Source: Microtetraspora malaysiensis (GTDB taxonomy: Bacteria; Actinomycetota; Actinomycetes; Streptosporangiales; Streptosporangiaceae). Taken from it: a stretch of DNA of 64,000 nt. A program made the position numbers and the translations under genes. Positions 1 to 8,451 of this stretch are shown here, one piece after another; position 1 is the stretch's first letter, and every line of letters starts with the position of its first letter. Where the stretch lies: assembly GCF_001528665.1 (NCBI RefSeq), contig NZ_BBYJ01000007.1, positions 207,953-271,952 on the forward strand. Direction: 5' to 3'. The notes under the pieces are model-generated. The model saw only the letters and a list, made by a program, of their open reading frames with translations, had not been told where the DNA came from and ran no database searches.

Positions 1-1
1 C

Positions 2-1096
2 CCCGAATCCGCACGCACCATCGAGGAGAACTCAGCCCACTGGAACAGCTGGGAGATGCACGTCCACGACGGCGCCACGGTGGCGACGGTGGCAGGGGAA
101 GACTGGGGCGAAGGCTTCGGCATCGGCCGGCATCAACTGCTCGACATCCTCACCGAACGCGCCCGCTCCCTCGGCGTGCACATCGAGTTCGAACACGAGA
201 TCACCAACCAGGACGAACTCGCCGACGCCGACCTCGTCGTCGCCGGCGACGGCGTCAACAGCCTGCTGCGCGAACGCCACACCGACCGCTTCGGCTCCGA
301 GATCACGGTCGGACGCAACGTCTACGCCTGGCTCGGCACCACCAAGGTCTTCCACTCCTTCACCTTCACCTTCGTGGAGACCGCGCACGGCTGGATCTGG
401 TGCTACGGCTACGGATTCAGCAAGGACCACAGCACCTGCGTCATCGAATGCTCCCCCACCACCTGGAAAGGACTCGGACTCGACCAGGCGAACAAAGCCG
501 ACAGCCTGGCCCTCCTGGAGAAACTCTTCGCCGACACCCTGGGCGGACACCCACTGATCGCCCAGGCGAACACCGAAGACGGCACATACTGGCTGAACTT
601 CCGCACCCTGACCAACCGGACGTGGTACCACGACAACCTCGTCCTGCTCGGAGACGCCGCGCACACCACCCATTACTCCATCGGCGCCGGCACCGCCCTC
701 GCACTGGAAGACGCCGCCTTCCTGGCCAACGCACTACACGGGGAGACGCAACTCCAGACCGCCCTCGCCCGCTACGACCGGGAACGCCAAGCCGCAATCC
801 GCCCCTCCCTGAGAGCGGCCCGCTATAGCGCCCGATGGTACGAGGACCTCCCGCGCTACGTCGGCCTTCCACCGGAGCAACTGTTCGAACTGCTCGGCCA
901 GCGGCGCTCCCCGCTCCTCCCACACGTCCCACCACGGCTGTACTACCGGCTCGGCCAGGCGGCCGATCAGTTTTACTACCGGCTCGACCAGGTGACCGAG
1001 CAGTTCAGGTCGCTACGCAACCGCGGACGCCGGCCGGACCCCGGACCACACGAACCAAACACACCGGGACACCCGGACGAGATGATCCCGCGCTGA
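2..1096 (+). CDS. FAD-dependent monooxygenase, 5'-truncated by window edge
   Basis: The reading frame is open from base 2, so the N-terminus (including the Rossmann GxGxxG) lies outside the window; about 364 residues are visible. It has the mid-domain DLVVAGDGVNS motif near 230-260 and the FAD-contacting LLGDAAHTTHYSIGAGTALA segment near 645-705. That second segment, with Ser-Ile-Gly-x-Gly after GDAAH, is typical of the anthraniloyl-CoA/salicylyl-CoA hydroxylase branch of flavin monooxygenases rather than phenol hydroxylases. Such enzymes hydroxylate an aromatic ring using FAD, NAD(P)H and O2. The substrate cannot be told from what is visible. The C-terminal 90 residues are Arg/Pro-rich and probably disordered. 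The gene is followed by recombination scars, so its native neighbours may lie upstream. Confidence 0.8.
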   Translation, partial: PESARTIEENSAHWNSWEMHVHDGATVATVAGEDWGEGFGIGRHQLLDILTERARSLGVHIEFEHEITNQDELADADLVVAGDGVNSLLRERHTDRFGSEITVGRNVYAWLGTTKVFHSFTFTFVETAHGWIWCYGYGFSKDHSTCVIECSPTTWKGLGLDQANKADSLALLEKLFADTLGGHPLIAQANTEDGTYWLNFRTLTNRTWYHDNLVLLGDAAHTTHYSIGAGTALALEDAAFLANALHGETQLQTALARYDRERQAAIRPSLRAARYSARWYEDLPRYVGLPPEQLFELLGQRRSPLLPHVPPRLYYRLGQAADQFYYRLDQVTEQFRSLRNRGRRPDPGPHEPNTPGHPDEMIPR

Positions 1097-1119
1097 CCCG
1101 CCCCGGGACGAAACCGCGA

Positions 1120-1188
1120 CCACACCCTGATCTCTTCCGCCTGATCCCGATCGTCGCGGCGTCCTGCGGACTCCGCCAGGGCGAACTG
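1120..1188 (+). pseudogene. Tyrosine integrase fragment (remnant)
   Basis: The frame reads PHPDLFRLIPIVAASCGLRQ followed by GEL. This resembles the stretch of phage/ICE tyrosine integrases that contains the first catalytic Arg (consensus around G-[LM]-R-x-G-E). Homology is lost right after GEL and the frame soon runs into the displaced dehydrogenase fragment. It is a scrap of about 23 codons. The call rests on one short motif, so confidence is low. Confidence 0.35.
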
Positions 1189-1226
1189 GACACCCGCGCC
1201 CGGAAGCGGCTGGCCGGAGCCACGGA

Positions 1227-1348
1227 CACAGGAAACCCCGCCTCCCGAATACGGGAAGCGGGGTTTCCGCACGTCAAGGACCACTTGAGGGGCTGGCGGG
1301 CCATGACCAGGCGCTGGATCTGGTTGGTGCCCTCGTAGACCTGGGTGT
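1227..1348 (-). pseudogene. Displaced copy of the acyl-CoA dehydrogenase 3' end plus terminator
   Basis: About 120 bp here match 3183-3302 with only around ten differences by eye. The segment comprises the terminator hairpin (GGAAACCCCGC stem) and the last 20 or so codons of the acyl-CoA dehydrogenase gene, including a MARQ-x-LK ending. In this copy the stop codon has mutated (CTA to CCA on the + strand), so Trp replaces the stop, and similarity ends abruptly at about 1348. It is a non-functional partial duplication, probably left by recombination. Confidence 0.8.
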
Positions 1349-1486
1349 TCTCCGATGCACTCCTGGACCACCTGCGATAGCCGCTGGATCTTACCGCTGA
1401 CCTGGGGGTACGCTTTCCGGGACCTTTTATCGGTTGCCGTAGATTTCGGCTCTCCCACGGAACAGACCAAGATCAAGAGGTGTCCG

Positions 1487-1822
1487 GTGACGCTCCCCAA
1501 GAAGGGCTCTCGGCCCATCACTGTGAGTGATGTGGCGTACCGCTGGCGCGTCCGCAACAAGCCCACCTACTGCCAAGGAAACGGCTGGACCCGCATGACC
1601 TTCGCCGTCGAACTCGCGGAGAAGCCGGGCAGCGTCCTCCTCGTCACACTCCCCCATGCCAGGCCCGACAACTGGATCCTCGAACAATCGGCGAGCGTTC
1701 GCCCCGCCCTCGTCGCGCAGTGCATCCGTAGAGCAACCAACGAGGGATGGGCACCGCACCACTTCGGCTCCGCTCACCGGGTGGAACTCACCCGTGAAGA
1801 GGTCTCACCTCAGCAGCCGTAG
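1487..1822 (+). CDS. Hypothetical protein of about 111 aa
   Basis: The GTG start at 1487 is chosen because AAGAGG lies six bases upstream and the sequence before it is degenerate scar. The product begins VTLPKKGSRPITV and continues with a YRWRVRNKPTY stretch and an LPHARPDNW stretch. It looks like a small soluble alpha/beta protein with several conserved-looking Trp residues. The style matches short conserved hypothetical proteins scattered in actinomycete genomes, but I cannot assign a function. A clear terminator hairpin follows 14 bp after the stop, supporting a real transcription unit. The gene sits between a recombination scar and an IS remnant, so it may have been acquired with them. 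Confidence 0.6.
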   Translation: MTLPKKGSRPITVSDVAYRWRVRNKPTYCQGNGWTRMTFAVELAEKPGSVLLVTLPHARPDNWILEQSASVRPALVAQCIRRATNEGWAPHHFGSAHRVELTREEVSPQQP

Positions 1823-1835
1823 CTCAGGCCGGGAG

Positions 1836-1858
1836 TGCAGGGGGCGGAGCCCCCTGCA
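1836..1858 (+). terminator. Hairpin terminator after the 111-aa gene
   Basis: TGCAGGGGGC and GCCCCCTGCA form a perfect 10-bp stem with a GGA loop, 14 bp past the stop codon at 1822. There is no T-run, as is common in actinomycetes. Confidence 0.65.
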
Positions 1859-1878
1859 ATCTTGTCGGCTTAGCCATG

Positions 1879-2585
1879 TCACGAGGTGACCATATCTGGC
1901 GGATGCTGGCGGAATCGGGGTGCGCTTGAGTGCCCGTGCTGGGGTTTCTCAGCCTGGGGGAATGCGGTCGCCTCGTCGTAGGTCTGGCCAGTGGTCAGGC
2001 AGTGGTGGACGATGCCGAGCATGCGGTTGGACAGGTTGCGTTGCGCCGCGGCGTGGCGGTCACCGTGTTCTCGTCGGCGCCGGTAATGGGTGAGCGCGCC
2101 TGGTCAGGTGGTCAGGAGGCAGAACGCCCATTGGTAGCCGAGTGAGGCCAGGCGCTGGTTCCTGGCTCGCCGGTTGAAGACGGCGTTGCTCTTGCCTGAA
2201 GCGCGGGTCACGGGGGCGCTGCCGGCGTAGCACTTCAGAGCGCGGGCATCGGGAAACCGGGCACGGTCATCGCCGAGTTCGCCCAGCAGGCGGGCACCGA
2301 GCATGGCGCCCAGCCCGGGGAAGCTTGCGATGATCTTCGCGTCCGGGTGCTGCTCGAATGCCTCGGCTGTCGCGGCGGCCAACTCATCGCAGCTGGCGAT
2401 GGCGGCGTTGAAGTGATGCAGTAGGGCCAGCGCTTGACGGCCGAGCCTGGACCTGTTCGGAGTCGGCGGGAAGCTGCCGGTGCGCGGCCGCGTCGGACTT
2501 CTTGCGAGCCATCGAGTAGCGGTCGCGGTAGCGGGCCACCGCGAGCGGGTTGCGCCCCACGAACGTTGTCGTCTGACGTGGGAGC
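1879..2585 (-). pseudogene. IS110-family transposase remnant (frameshifted, internally deleted)
   Basis: The minus strand holds pieces of a DEDD-type IS110 transposase in three frames. Near 2575-2490 is the N-terminal part (GRNPLAVARYRDRY, then ARKKSDAA). From about 2450 to 2104 comes the C-terminal Transposase_20 part (FPGLGAMLGARLLGELGDD, then CYAGSAPVTRASGKS), ending at a premature TGA. In another frame the usual C-terminus continues from about 2100 to 1879 (ALTHYRRRREHGD, LSNRMLGIVHHCL, TYDEATAF). Much of the middle, between the KSD motif and the C-terminal domain, is missing, so the copy is dead. I found no clear ends or target duplications. Confidence 0.8.
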
Positions 2586-2593
2586 ATGACTTC

Positions 2594-3034
2594 ATGGCGA
2601 CATCGAAGCAGCCGGTGACGGTCCCGACGGACGCCAGCGTCGACGACTTCCTGGCCGCAGTCCCCGACGAACGCCGGCGGGCCGACGCGGAGCGCCTCTG
2701 CACGATTCTGCGCGAGGTGACCGGCGAGCCCGCGGTGATGTGGGGCCCGAGCATCGTCGGCTTCGGCAGCTACCGCTACACCTACGAGAGCGGGCGCACG
2801 GGCGACTGGCCTCTGGCTGCCTTCTCGCCGCGCAAGCAGCAGCTCGTCGTCTACCTGGTGGGCGGGTTCGAGGAGCGGCACGCATCGGTGCTCGCCCGGC
2901 TCGGTCCACACAAAACCGGAAAGGGATGCCTCTACCTGAAACGGCTCGACGAGGTCGACGAGAGCGTGCTGCGCGAGCTCATCGACCGCACGGTGCGGGT
3001 GCATAAGGGCGTCGACCGGGCCAGCCAACGCTGA
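2594..3034 (+). CDS. DUF1801 (YdhG-like) family protein
   Basis: This encodes a 146-aa soluble protein. The ATG at 2594 is preferred because GGGAG lies nine bases upstream and everything before it is IS110 remnant. The features are an N-terminal TDASVDDFLAAVPDERRRAD helix, a central MWGPSIVGFGSYRYTYESG segment and an LGPHKTGKGCLYLKRLDEVD strand-helix end. That pattern matches the DUF1801/YdhG fold (about 110-140 aa), whose biochemical role is not established. The gene abuts the broken transposase immediately upstream, so its original promoter region may have been replaced by the insertion. Confidence 0.8.
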   Translation: MATSKQPVTVPTDASVDDFLAAVPDERRRADAERLCTILREVTGEPAVMWGPSIVGFGSYRYTYESGRTGDWPLAAFSPRKQQLVVYLVGGFEERHASVLARLGPHKTGKGCLYLKRLDEVDESVLRELIDRTVRVHKGVDRASQR

Positions 3035-3181
3035 CGATAACGGGGAGCCCATAAAACGTTGCGCCCCCACATGATGTCCGGCTCCCACGACCGCGCCCGC
3101 AAGGCCATCGACGACCGGCTGTTCCGGCCGCGTGCGGTCTCTGACGGAACGGGGACGGAACAGTGATCGTTTAGAGGCCCT
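3035..3181. other. Intergenic stretch with no clear gene
   Basis: A short frame beginning MMSGSHDRARKAIDDRLF can be read from 3072 to the TGA at about 3166. It has no recognisable family and no convincing ribosome site. It could be another remnant of the rearranged region. Confidence 0.3.
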
Positions 3182-3228
3182 GTACAGGAAACCCCGCCTC
3201 CCGAGAATGGGAAGCGGGGTTTCCGTAC
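3182..3228 (-). terminator. Terminator of the acyl-CoA dehydrogenase gene
   Basis: GGAAACCCCGC (3187-3197) pairs with GCGGGGTTTCC (3214-3224), extended inward by TCCC/GGGA and outward by GTAC/GTAC. It lies just past the stop codon at 3237. The same hairpin recurs at 1231-1268 in the displaced fragment. Confidence 0.8.
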
Positions 3229-3236
3229 GTCAAGGG

Positions 3237-4400
3237 CTACTTGAGGAGCTGGCGGGCCATGACCAGGCGCTGGATCTGGTTGGTTCCCTCGTAGATCTGG
3301 GTGATCTTCGCGTCGCGCATCATGCGCTCGACCGGGTACTCCCGCGTGTAGCCGTACCCGCCGAGAAGCTGGACGGCGTCGGTGGTGATCTCCATGGCGG
3401 CGTCGGAGGCGGCGCACTTGGCCGCGCTGGAGAAGAACGTCAGGTCCTTCACCGTGGCGCCGCGCATGGCGGCCTCGGACTTCGCGGCGGCGGCGTAGGT
3501 GAGCTGCCTGGCGGCCTCCAGCTTCATCGCCATGTCCGCGATCATGAACTGCAGGCCCTGGAACTCGGCGATCGGCTTGCCGAACTGCTTGCGCTCCTTG
3601 ACGTACCCGATGGCGTAGTCGAGGGCGCCCTGCGCGATGCCGAGCGCCTGGGCGGCGATCGTGACGCGGGTGTGGTCGAGGGTGGCCAGCGCGGTCTTGA
3701 AGCCGGTGCCCGGGTCGCCGACCATGCGCCACTCGGGGATGCGCACGTTCTCCAGGATGACCTGCCGGGTGGGCGACCCCTTGATGCCGAGCTTCTTCTC
3801 CTTCGCCCCGAAGGAGACCCCCTCGTCGGACTTCTCCACCACGAACGCGGAGATGCCGCGCGCCCCGGCGGACGGGTCGGTCACCGCCATGACGGTGTAG
3901 TACTCCGACACCCCGGCGTTGGTGATCCACATCTTGGTGCCGTTGAGCACGTAGTGGTCGCCGTCCTTCACGGCCCGGGTCTTCATCGACGCGGCGTCGG
4001 AGCCCGCCTCGGGCTCGCTCAGCGCGTACGAGAACATCGCCTCGCCGCGGGCGACCGGCGGCAGGTAATGCTGCTTGATCTCCTCGGACGCGGACAGCAG
4101 CAGCGGGACGGTGCCCAGCTTGTTGACGGCGGGGATGAGCGAGGACGAGGCGCAGGCGCGGGCCACCTCCTCGATCACGATCACGGCGGCGAGCGCGTCC
4201 GCTCCGGCCCCGCCGTACTCCTCCGGAATGTGTACGGCGTGGAAGTCGGAGGCGACGAGGTCCTTGTAGACCTCCCAGGAGAACTCCTCGTTCTCGTCCG
4301 CCTCCGCGGCGCGCGGCGCGATCTTCTCATCCGAGAGGGCACGGACGGCTTCGCGGAGCATCTGGTGCTCCTCGGACGGCTGGTACGACTCCGCGTCCAC
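3237..4400 (-). CDS. Acyl-CoA dehydrogenase
   Basis: This 387-aa flavoprotein has the normal length for the short/branched-chain family. It would oxidise an acyl-CoA to the trans-2-enoyl-CoA in the cytoplasm, passing electrons to ETF. Visible signatures are the substrate/FAD segment FSYALSEPEAGSDAAS followed by WITNAG, the KLGIKGSPT region, RKQFGKPIAEFQ, and LLGGYGYTREYPVER near the C-terminus. The catalytic base is Glu371 in IYEGTNQIQR, the position used by short- and branched-chain enzymes. The start is GTG with a strong AAAGGAGG 6-7 bases upstream. A TetR regulator is divergently transcribed 47 bp away, so local control by an acyl-CoA-like ligand is likely (inference). Chain-length preference cannot be read from the sequence. 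Confidence 0.93.
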   Translation of the reverse strand: MDAESYQPSEEHQMLREAVRALSDEKIAPRAAEADENEEFSWEVYKDLVASDFHAVHIPEEYGGAGADALAAVIVIEEVARACASSSLIPAVNKLGTVPLLLSASEEIKQHYLPPVARGEAMFSYALSEPEAGSDAASMKTRAVKDGDHYVLNGTKMWITNAGVSEYYTVMAVTDPSAGARGISAFVVEKSDEGVSFGAKEKKLGIKGSPTRQVILENVRIPEWRMVGDPGTGFKTALATLDHTRVTIAAQALGIAQGALDYAIGYVKERKQFGKPIAEFQGLQFMIADMAMKLEAARQLTYAAAAKSEAAMRGATVKDLTFFSSAAKCAASDAAMEITTDAVQLLGGYGYTREYPVERMMRDAKITQIYEGTNQIQRLVMARQLLK

Positions 4401-4447
4401 GGCTTATCCTCCTTTATGGCATTTTGTGCATCACTATAGGACACTGA
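4401..4447. promoter_or_regulatory. Divergent promoter/operator between acyl-CoA dehydrogenase and TetR
   Basis: This AT-rich 47-bp spacer separates the two divergent starts. It contains the imperfect inverted repeat ATGGCA-TTTT-GTGCAT (4415-4430), a plausible TetR operator, and TATAGG near 4435 close to the TetR start. The dehydrogenase ribosome site occupies the left end. The operator assignment is inference. Confidence 0.4.
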
Positions 4448-5176
4448 GTGCCACCCGAGAAGGTGCTCTTACACGAAAGGACGGGATACGTGCCGGCTCG
4501 ACGCGACGTACGGCGGAGCTTGACCGCCGCCGCGCTCGACCTGTTCCTCGCCCAGGGGTTCGACGAGACGACGGTCGACCAGATCGCCGAGGCCGCGGGC
4601 GTGGCCAGGCGCACCTTCTTCCGGCACTTCAAGGTCAAGGAAGACGCGATCTTCCCGGATCACGACGCCATGCTCCGGGAGATCGTCGCCCATCTGGAGG
4701 CGGCGTCGCCGCTGGTCCCGCCGCTGACGGCGGTCACAGAGGCGGCGCTGATGGTCCTGGGCACCTACGCCGCCGATCCCGAGACCTCCGTCAAGCGCTA
4801 TGAGGTGACCCGGCGCGTCCCGTCCCTGCGCGAGCACGAGATCGCCGCGACCAGCCGCTACCAGCGGGCCTTCGCCGCGTTCCTCAACGAGCGCGACGGC
4901 GCGGCCGAACCCCGGCGGCTGCGCCACGAGGTGATCGCGGCGGCCGTCGTGACCACGCACAACCACGTGCTGCGCGCCTGGCTGCGCGGCGGCGGGACCG
5001 ACGACGTGCGGGACCGGCTGTCCGAGGCGCTGTACGGCATCCTGGAGGGGCTGGGGCCCTGGCTGGACGACCGCGACCGGCCCCGGGACGGCGAGGACGA
5101 CGTCCTGGTCGTGGTGGCCCGCCGCGACACCCCGCTGTGGAAGATCGCCCAGGAGATCGAAGCAGCCAGAGGGTGA
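4448..5176 (+). CDS. TetR/AcrR family transcriptional regulator
   Basis: This encodes a 242-aa regulator. The N-terminal helix-turn-helix at about residues 22-66 is canonical: TAAALDLFLAQGFDETTVDQ, then IAEAAGVARRTFFRHFKVKE. The C-terminal two-thirds is the usual divergent helical ligand and dimerisation domain. GTG at 4448 has AGGA seven bases upstream; a second GTG at 4490, closer to the HTH, is possible. It is divergent from the acyl-CoA dehydrogenase and most likely represses it and itself. The ligand is unknown, with acyl-CoA a natural guess from context. Confidence 0.88.
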   Translation: MPPEKVLLHERTGYVPARRDVRRSLTAAALDLFLAQGFDETTVDQIAEAAGVARRTFFRHFKVKEDAIFPDHDAMLREIVAHLEAASPLVPPLTAVTEAALMVLGTYAADPETSVKRYEVTRRVPSLREHEIAATSRYQRAFAAFLNERDGAAEPRRLRHEVIAAAVVTTHNHVLRAWLRGGGTDDVRDRLSEALYGILEGLGPWLDDRDRPRDGEDDVLVVVARRDTPLWKIAQEIEAARG

Positions 5177-5321
5177 ACGACGGATTGCCCTGTGGGGAAG
5201 GGATTTTGCACGTCAAGGGTAGCCGTCCCGGGCCCGCGTCGCTGTTTGCCGAGGTGCTGACTGGGGCAGTTGACTGGCCCGATACCATGCGCACACCCCG
5301 TACAAACAGGTAGATGGGAGC
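5177..5321. promoter_or_regulatory. Upstream region of UDP-glucose dehydrogenase
   Basis: This is a 145-bp spacer. A TTGACT hexamer sits near 5271, but no convincing -10 follows at the expected distance. The stretch around 5193-5220 (GGGAAGGGATTTTGCACGTC) faintly resembles the terminator/3'-end element seen at 1250-1275 and 3209-3235. I do not assign it a function. Confidence 0.25.
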
Positions 5322-6641
5322 ATGCCCGTGCCATACCGCCTCACAGTGCTCGGGACCGGATACCTGGGAGCCACCCATGCGGCGTGCATGGCCGAGCTGG
5401 GCTTCGAAGTGCTCGGTCTCGACGTCGATGCCGGCAAGATCGAGCGCCTGATGCGCGGCGAGCTTCCCATCCACGAGCCCGGCCTGGAGGAACTGCTCCG
5501 GCGCAATCTCGCCAGTGGCCGACTCAGGTTCACCACGTCCTACCAGGAGGCGGCCGAGTTCGGCGACGTCCACTTCGTCTGCGTCGGCACGCCGCAGAAG
5601 AAGGGCGAGTACGCCGCGGACGTCTCCTACCTCGACGCCGTCGTCGATTCCCTCGCCCCCTATCTCGACCGCGAGTGCCTGGTCGTGGGCAAGTCGACCG
5701 TGCCCGTCGGCACCGCCGAGCGGCTCGCCGAGAAGCTGGTACGGCTCGCGCCCGCCGGGTCGCAGGTCGAGCTGGCGTGGAACCCCGAGTTCCTGCGTGA
5801 GGGCTTCGCGGTCCAGGACACCCTCAAGCCCGACCGCATCGTCCTCGGTGTGACCTCGGAGCGCGCCGAGAAGGTGCTGCGTGATGTCTACGCGCCGCTC
5901 GGCGACATCCCGATGGTCGTGACCGACTATCCGACCGCCGAGCTGGTCAAGTCGGCGGCGAACGCCTTCCTGGCCACCAAGATCTCCTTCATCAACGCGA
6001 TGGCCGAGGTGTGCGAGGCCTCCCACGCGGACGTCAAGCAGCTCTCCCTGGCGCTGTCGTTCGACGAACGGATCGGCGGCAAGTTCCTCAACCCCGGCCT
6101 GGGCTTCGGCGGCGGCTGCCTGCCCAAGGACATCCGCGCGTTCATGGCGCGGGCCGGTGAGCTGGGCGCCGACCAGGCGCTGACGTTCCTGCGCGAGGTG
6201 GACGCCATCAACATGCGCAGGCGGGCCCGCATGGTGGACCTGGCGCGCGGCCTGGTCGGGGGTTCCTTCCACGGCTGCACGGTCGGCGTCCTGGGCGCGG
6301 CCTTCAAGCCCAACTCCGACGACATCCGCGACTCGCCCGCCCTCGACGTGGCGGTGACGATCAGCCAGTCGGGCGGCCGGGTGACGGTCTACGACCCGGT
6401 CGCGCTGGACAACGCCCGCCGCGCCCACCCGAGCCTCGGGTACGCGGACAGTGCCACCGGCGCGGTCAGCGGCGCCGACGTGGTGCTGCTGCTGACCGAG
6501 TGGCAGGAGTTCGTGCTCCTCGACCCCGAGGAGTTGGGCCAGGCGGTGCGGACCCGCAACATCGTGGACGGCCGCAACGCCCTCGACGCCGAGACCTGGC
6601 GCGCGGCCGGCTGGAACTACCGCGCCCTCGGCCGCCCGTAG
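5322..6641 (+). CDS. ugd: UDP-glucose 6-dehydrogenase
   Basis: The 439-aa enzyme oxidises UDP-glucose to UDP-glucuronate with two NAD+, supplying uronic acid or pentose precursors for cell-envelope glycans. The N-terminal NAD site is GTGYLGATHAACMAELG, followed by the acidic LGLDVD strand. The KSTVPVGTAE motif, the EFLREG motif and the nucleophile Cys266 in GFGGGCLPKD are all present, and the C-terminal UDP-binding domain is complete (GAAFKPNSDDIRDS). The start could be ATG 5322 or GTG 5328; GGGAG is better spaced from the latter. It appears monocistronic, converging on purE with a long shared terminator. Confidence 0.93.
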   Translation: MPVPYRLTVLGTGYLGATHAACMAELGFEVLGLDVDAGKIERLMRGELPIHEPGLEELLRRNLASGRLRFTTSYQEAAEFGDVHFVCVGTPQKKGEYAADVSYLDAVVDSLAPYLDRECLVVGKSTVPVGTAERLAEKLVRLAPAGSQVELAWNPEFLREGFAVQDTLKPDRIVLGVTSERAEKVLRDVYAPLGDIPMVVTDYPTAELVKSAANAFLATKISFINAMAEVCEASHADVKQLSLALSFDERIGGKFLNPGLGFGGGCLPKDIRAFMARAGELGADQALTFLREVDAINMRRRARMVDLARGLVGGSFHGCTVGVLGAAFKPNSDDIRDSPALDVAVTISQSGGRVTVYDPVALDNARRAHPSLGYADSATGAVSGADVVLLLTEWQEFVLLDPEELGQAVRTRNIVDGRNALDAETWRAAGWNYRALGRP

Positions 6642-6650
6642 CGCGAACCC

Positions 6651-6690
6651 CCGCCTGCGCGGCCGGGAGGGTTCCCGGCCGCGCAGGCGG
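6651..6690. terminator. Bidirectional terminator between ugd and purE
   Basis: This perfect 18-bp stem (CCGCCTGCGCGGCCGGGA at 6651-6668 with its complement at 6673-6690) has a GGGT loop. It fills the gap between the two convergent genes. Confidence 0.85.
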
Positions 6691-6702
6691 GCGGACGGCT
6701 CG

Positions 6703-7224
6703 CTAGGAGAGCGAGCCCAGCGTCCGCGCCTCGGCGCGCAGCCGCTCGCCCTTGGCGTACGCCTGGGACTTGAGGTCGGTCTGGAACGCCTCCATCCGGC
6801 TCCGCAGGGCCGGGTCGGCCGCGGCGAGGATGCGTACGGCGAGCAGGCCCGCGTTGCGCGCCCCGCCGACGGCCACGGTCGCGACCGGCACCCCGGCCGG
6901 CATCTGGACGATCGACAACAGCGAGTCCATGCCGTCGAGGTACTTCAGCGGAACCGGTACGCCGATCACCGGCAGCGGGGTGACCGAGGCCAGCATCCCG
7001 GGCAGGTGGGCCGCGCCGCCCGCGCCCGCGATGATCACCTTCAGCCCGCGGGAGGCGGCGCGGGTGCCGTACTCGATCATCTCGGCGGGCATCCGGTGCG
7101 CGGAGACGACGTCGGCCTCGAAGGGGACGTCGAACTCCCGCAGCGCCTCGGCGGCCTGGCGCATGACGGGCCAGTCCGAGTCGCTGCCCATCACGATCCC
7201 GACGGTGGCTCCGGTCTCAGACAT
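6703..7224 (-). CDS. purE: N5-carboxyaminoimidazole ribonucleotide mutase
   Basis: The 173-aa class I PurE moves the carboxyl group of N5-CAIR to C4, giving CAIR in purine synthesis. The N-terminal [15 protein letters not shown], the catalytic-His region [11 protein letters not shown] and the glycine-rich [12 protein letters not shown] are all present. It overlaps the end of purK by 8 bp on the same strand, so the two are translated from one message and act consecutively. The length is typical of the bacterial enzyme that depends on PurK. Confidence 0.96.
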   Translation of the reverse strand: MSETGATVGIVMGSDSDWPVMRQAAEALREFDVPFEADVVSAHRMPAEMIEYGTRAASRGLKVIIAGAGGAAHLPGMLASVTPLPVIGVPVPLKYLDGMDSLLSIVQMPAGVPVATVAVGGARNAGLLAVRILAAADPALRSRMEAFQTDLKSQAYAKGERLRAEARTLGSLS

Positions 7225-8386
7225 CGTTCGGCCCCCTCAGGCAGTCGGCGGCGTGCCAGGCGCGGGCCCGGACCTCGTCGAGGTCGGTGCCCAGCGCGGT
7301 GACGTGCCCGATCTTCCGACCGGGCCGTACGTCCTTGCCGTAGAAGTGGATCTTCACGCCGGGGTCGTTCGCCATGACGTGCTCGTACCGGGCGAAGACG
7401 TCCGGGTCGGGCCCGCCGAGCAGGTTGACCATGACCACGACCGGGGCGGTGAGCGACGGCGAGCCGAGCGGCAGGTTGAGCACCGCCCGCAGGTGCTGCT
7501 CGAACTGGGACGTCCTGGCGCCCTCGATGGTCCAGTGGCCGCTGTTGTGCGGGCGCATGGCCAGCTCGTTGACGACCAGCCCCGACTTGGTGGCGAACAT
7601 CTCGACGGCCAGCAGGCCGGTCACGCCGAGCTGCTGCGCGATGCGCAGGGCGATCCGCTGCGCCGCCGCCGCGCTCTCCGGGTCCAGGTCGGGCGCGGGC
7701 GCGATCACCTCGACGCAGATGCCGTCCTTCTGCACGGTCTCCACGACCGGATAGCTGACGCCCTGCCCGTGCGGCGACCTGGCGACCAGTACGGCCAGCT
7801 CCCGCTCGAACGGCACGAACGTCTCGGCCAGCAGCGACACACCGGAGTCGACGACCTCCCGGGCCTCGTCCGCCGACGCGCACACCCAGACGCCGCGGCC
7901 GTCGTAGCCGCCGCGCACCGCCTTCAGCACGACCGGCCAGCCGTGCTCCTCGCCGAACGCCTCGACGTCGGCGAGATCCGAGACGCGCCTCCAGGCCGGG
8001 CAGGGAGCGCCGATCTCGGTCAGCCGCTCGCGCATCACCGCCTTGTCCTGCGCGTGGACGAGCGCCTCCGCGCCGGGGTGTACGGCCACGCCGTCGTCGA
8101 GGAGGGCCTGGATGTGCGTGGTGGGCACGTGCTCGTGGTCGAAGGTGACCGCGTCGCAGCCTTTCGCGAAGTCACGCAGGTCGCTCAGGTCGCGGTAGTC
8201 GCCGATGCGGGTGTCCACGATGACACGGGCGGCGCTCTCGTCGCGGGAGTTGGCCAGGACCCGCAGCTCGACGCCGAGGGCGATCGCGGCCTGCTGGGTC
8301 ATCCGGGCGAGTTGTCCCGCTCCCACGACGCCGACCACCGGGCCGACGACCGGTCGGGGGGTAGGGGGCACGTTTGGGCTGTTCAC
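7217..8386 (-). CDS. purK: N5-carboxyaminoimidazole ribonucleotide synthase
   Basis: The 389-aa ATP-grasp enzyme makes N5-CAIR from AIR, bicarbonate and ATP. The N-terminus carries the dinucleotide-like [13 protein letters not shown]. The ATP-grasp core is recognisable ([21 protein letters not shown]-like [16 protein letters not shown]), and the C-terminal part contains [17 protein letters not shown], which carries the substrate-loop residues. It is the upstream partner of purE in a two-gene operon. The rest of the pur pathway is not in the window, which is usual for actinomycetes. Confidence 0.96.
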   Translation of the reverse strand: MNSPNVPPTPRPVVGPVVGVVGAGQLARMTQQAAIALGVELRVLANSRDESAARVIVDTRIGDYRDLSDLRDFAKGCDAVTFDHEHVPTTHIQALLDDGVAVHPGAEALVHAQDKAVMRERLTEIGAPCPAWRRVSDLADVEAFGEEHGWPVVLKAVRGGYDGRGVWVCASADEAREVVDSGVSLLAETFVPFERELAVLVARSPHGQGVSYPVVETVQKDGICVEVIAPAPDLDPESAAAAQRIALRIAQQLGVTGLLAVEMFATKSGLVVNELAMRPHNSGHWTIEGARTSQFEQHLRAVLNLPLGSPSLTAPVVVMVNLLGGPDPDVFARYEHVMANDPGVKIHFYGKDVRPGRKIGHVTALGTDLDEVRARAWHAADCLRGPNDV

Positions 8387-8451
8387 GACATGTCAGCCTA
8401 CCGACCCCCCGGACCGGGAATCCTCGCCGCCGGCCATATGCGCGACGGCGG

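Noticed and set aside
2-1096. Edge of a natural-product gene cluster
   Set aside because: One partial monooxygenase is not enough; no biosynthetic neighbours are visible in the window.
5185-5225. Third copy of the dehydrogenase terminator element
   Set aside because: Only about 20 bp of loose similarity and no paired stem.
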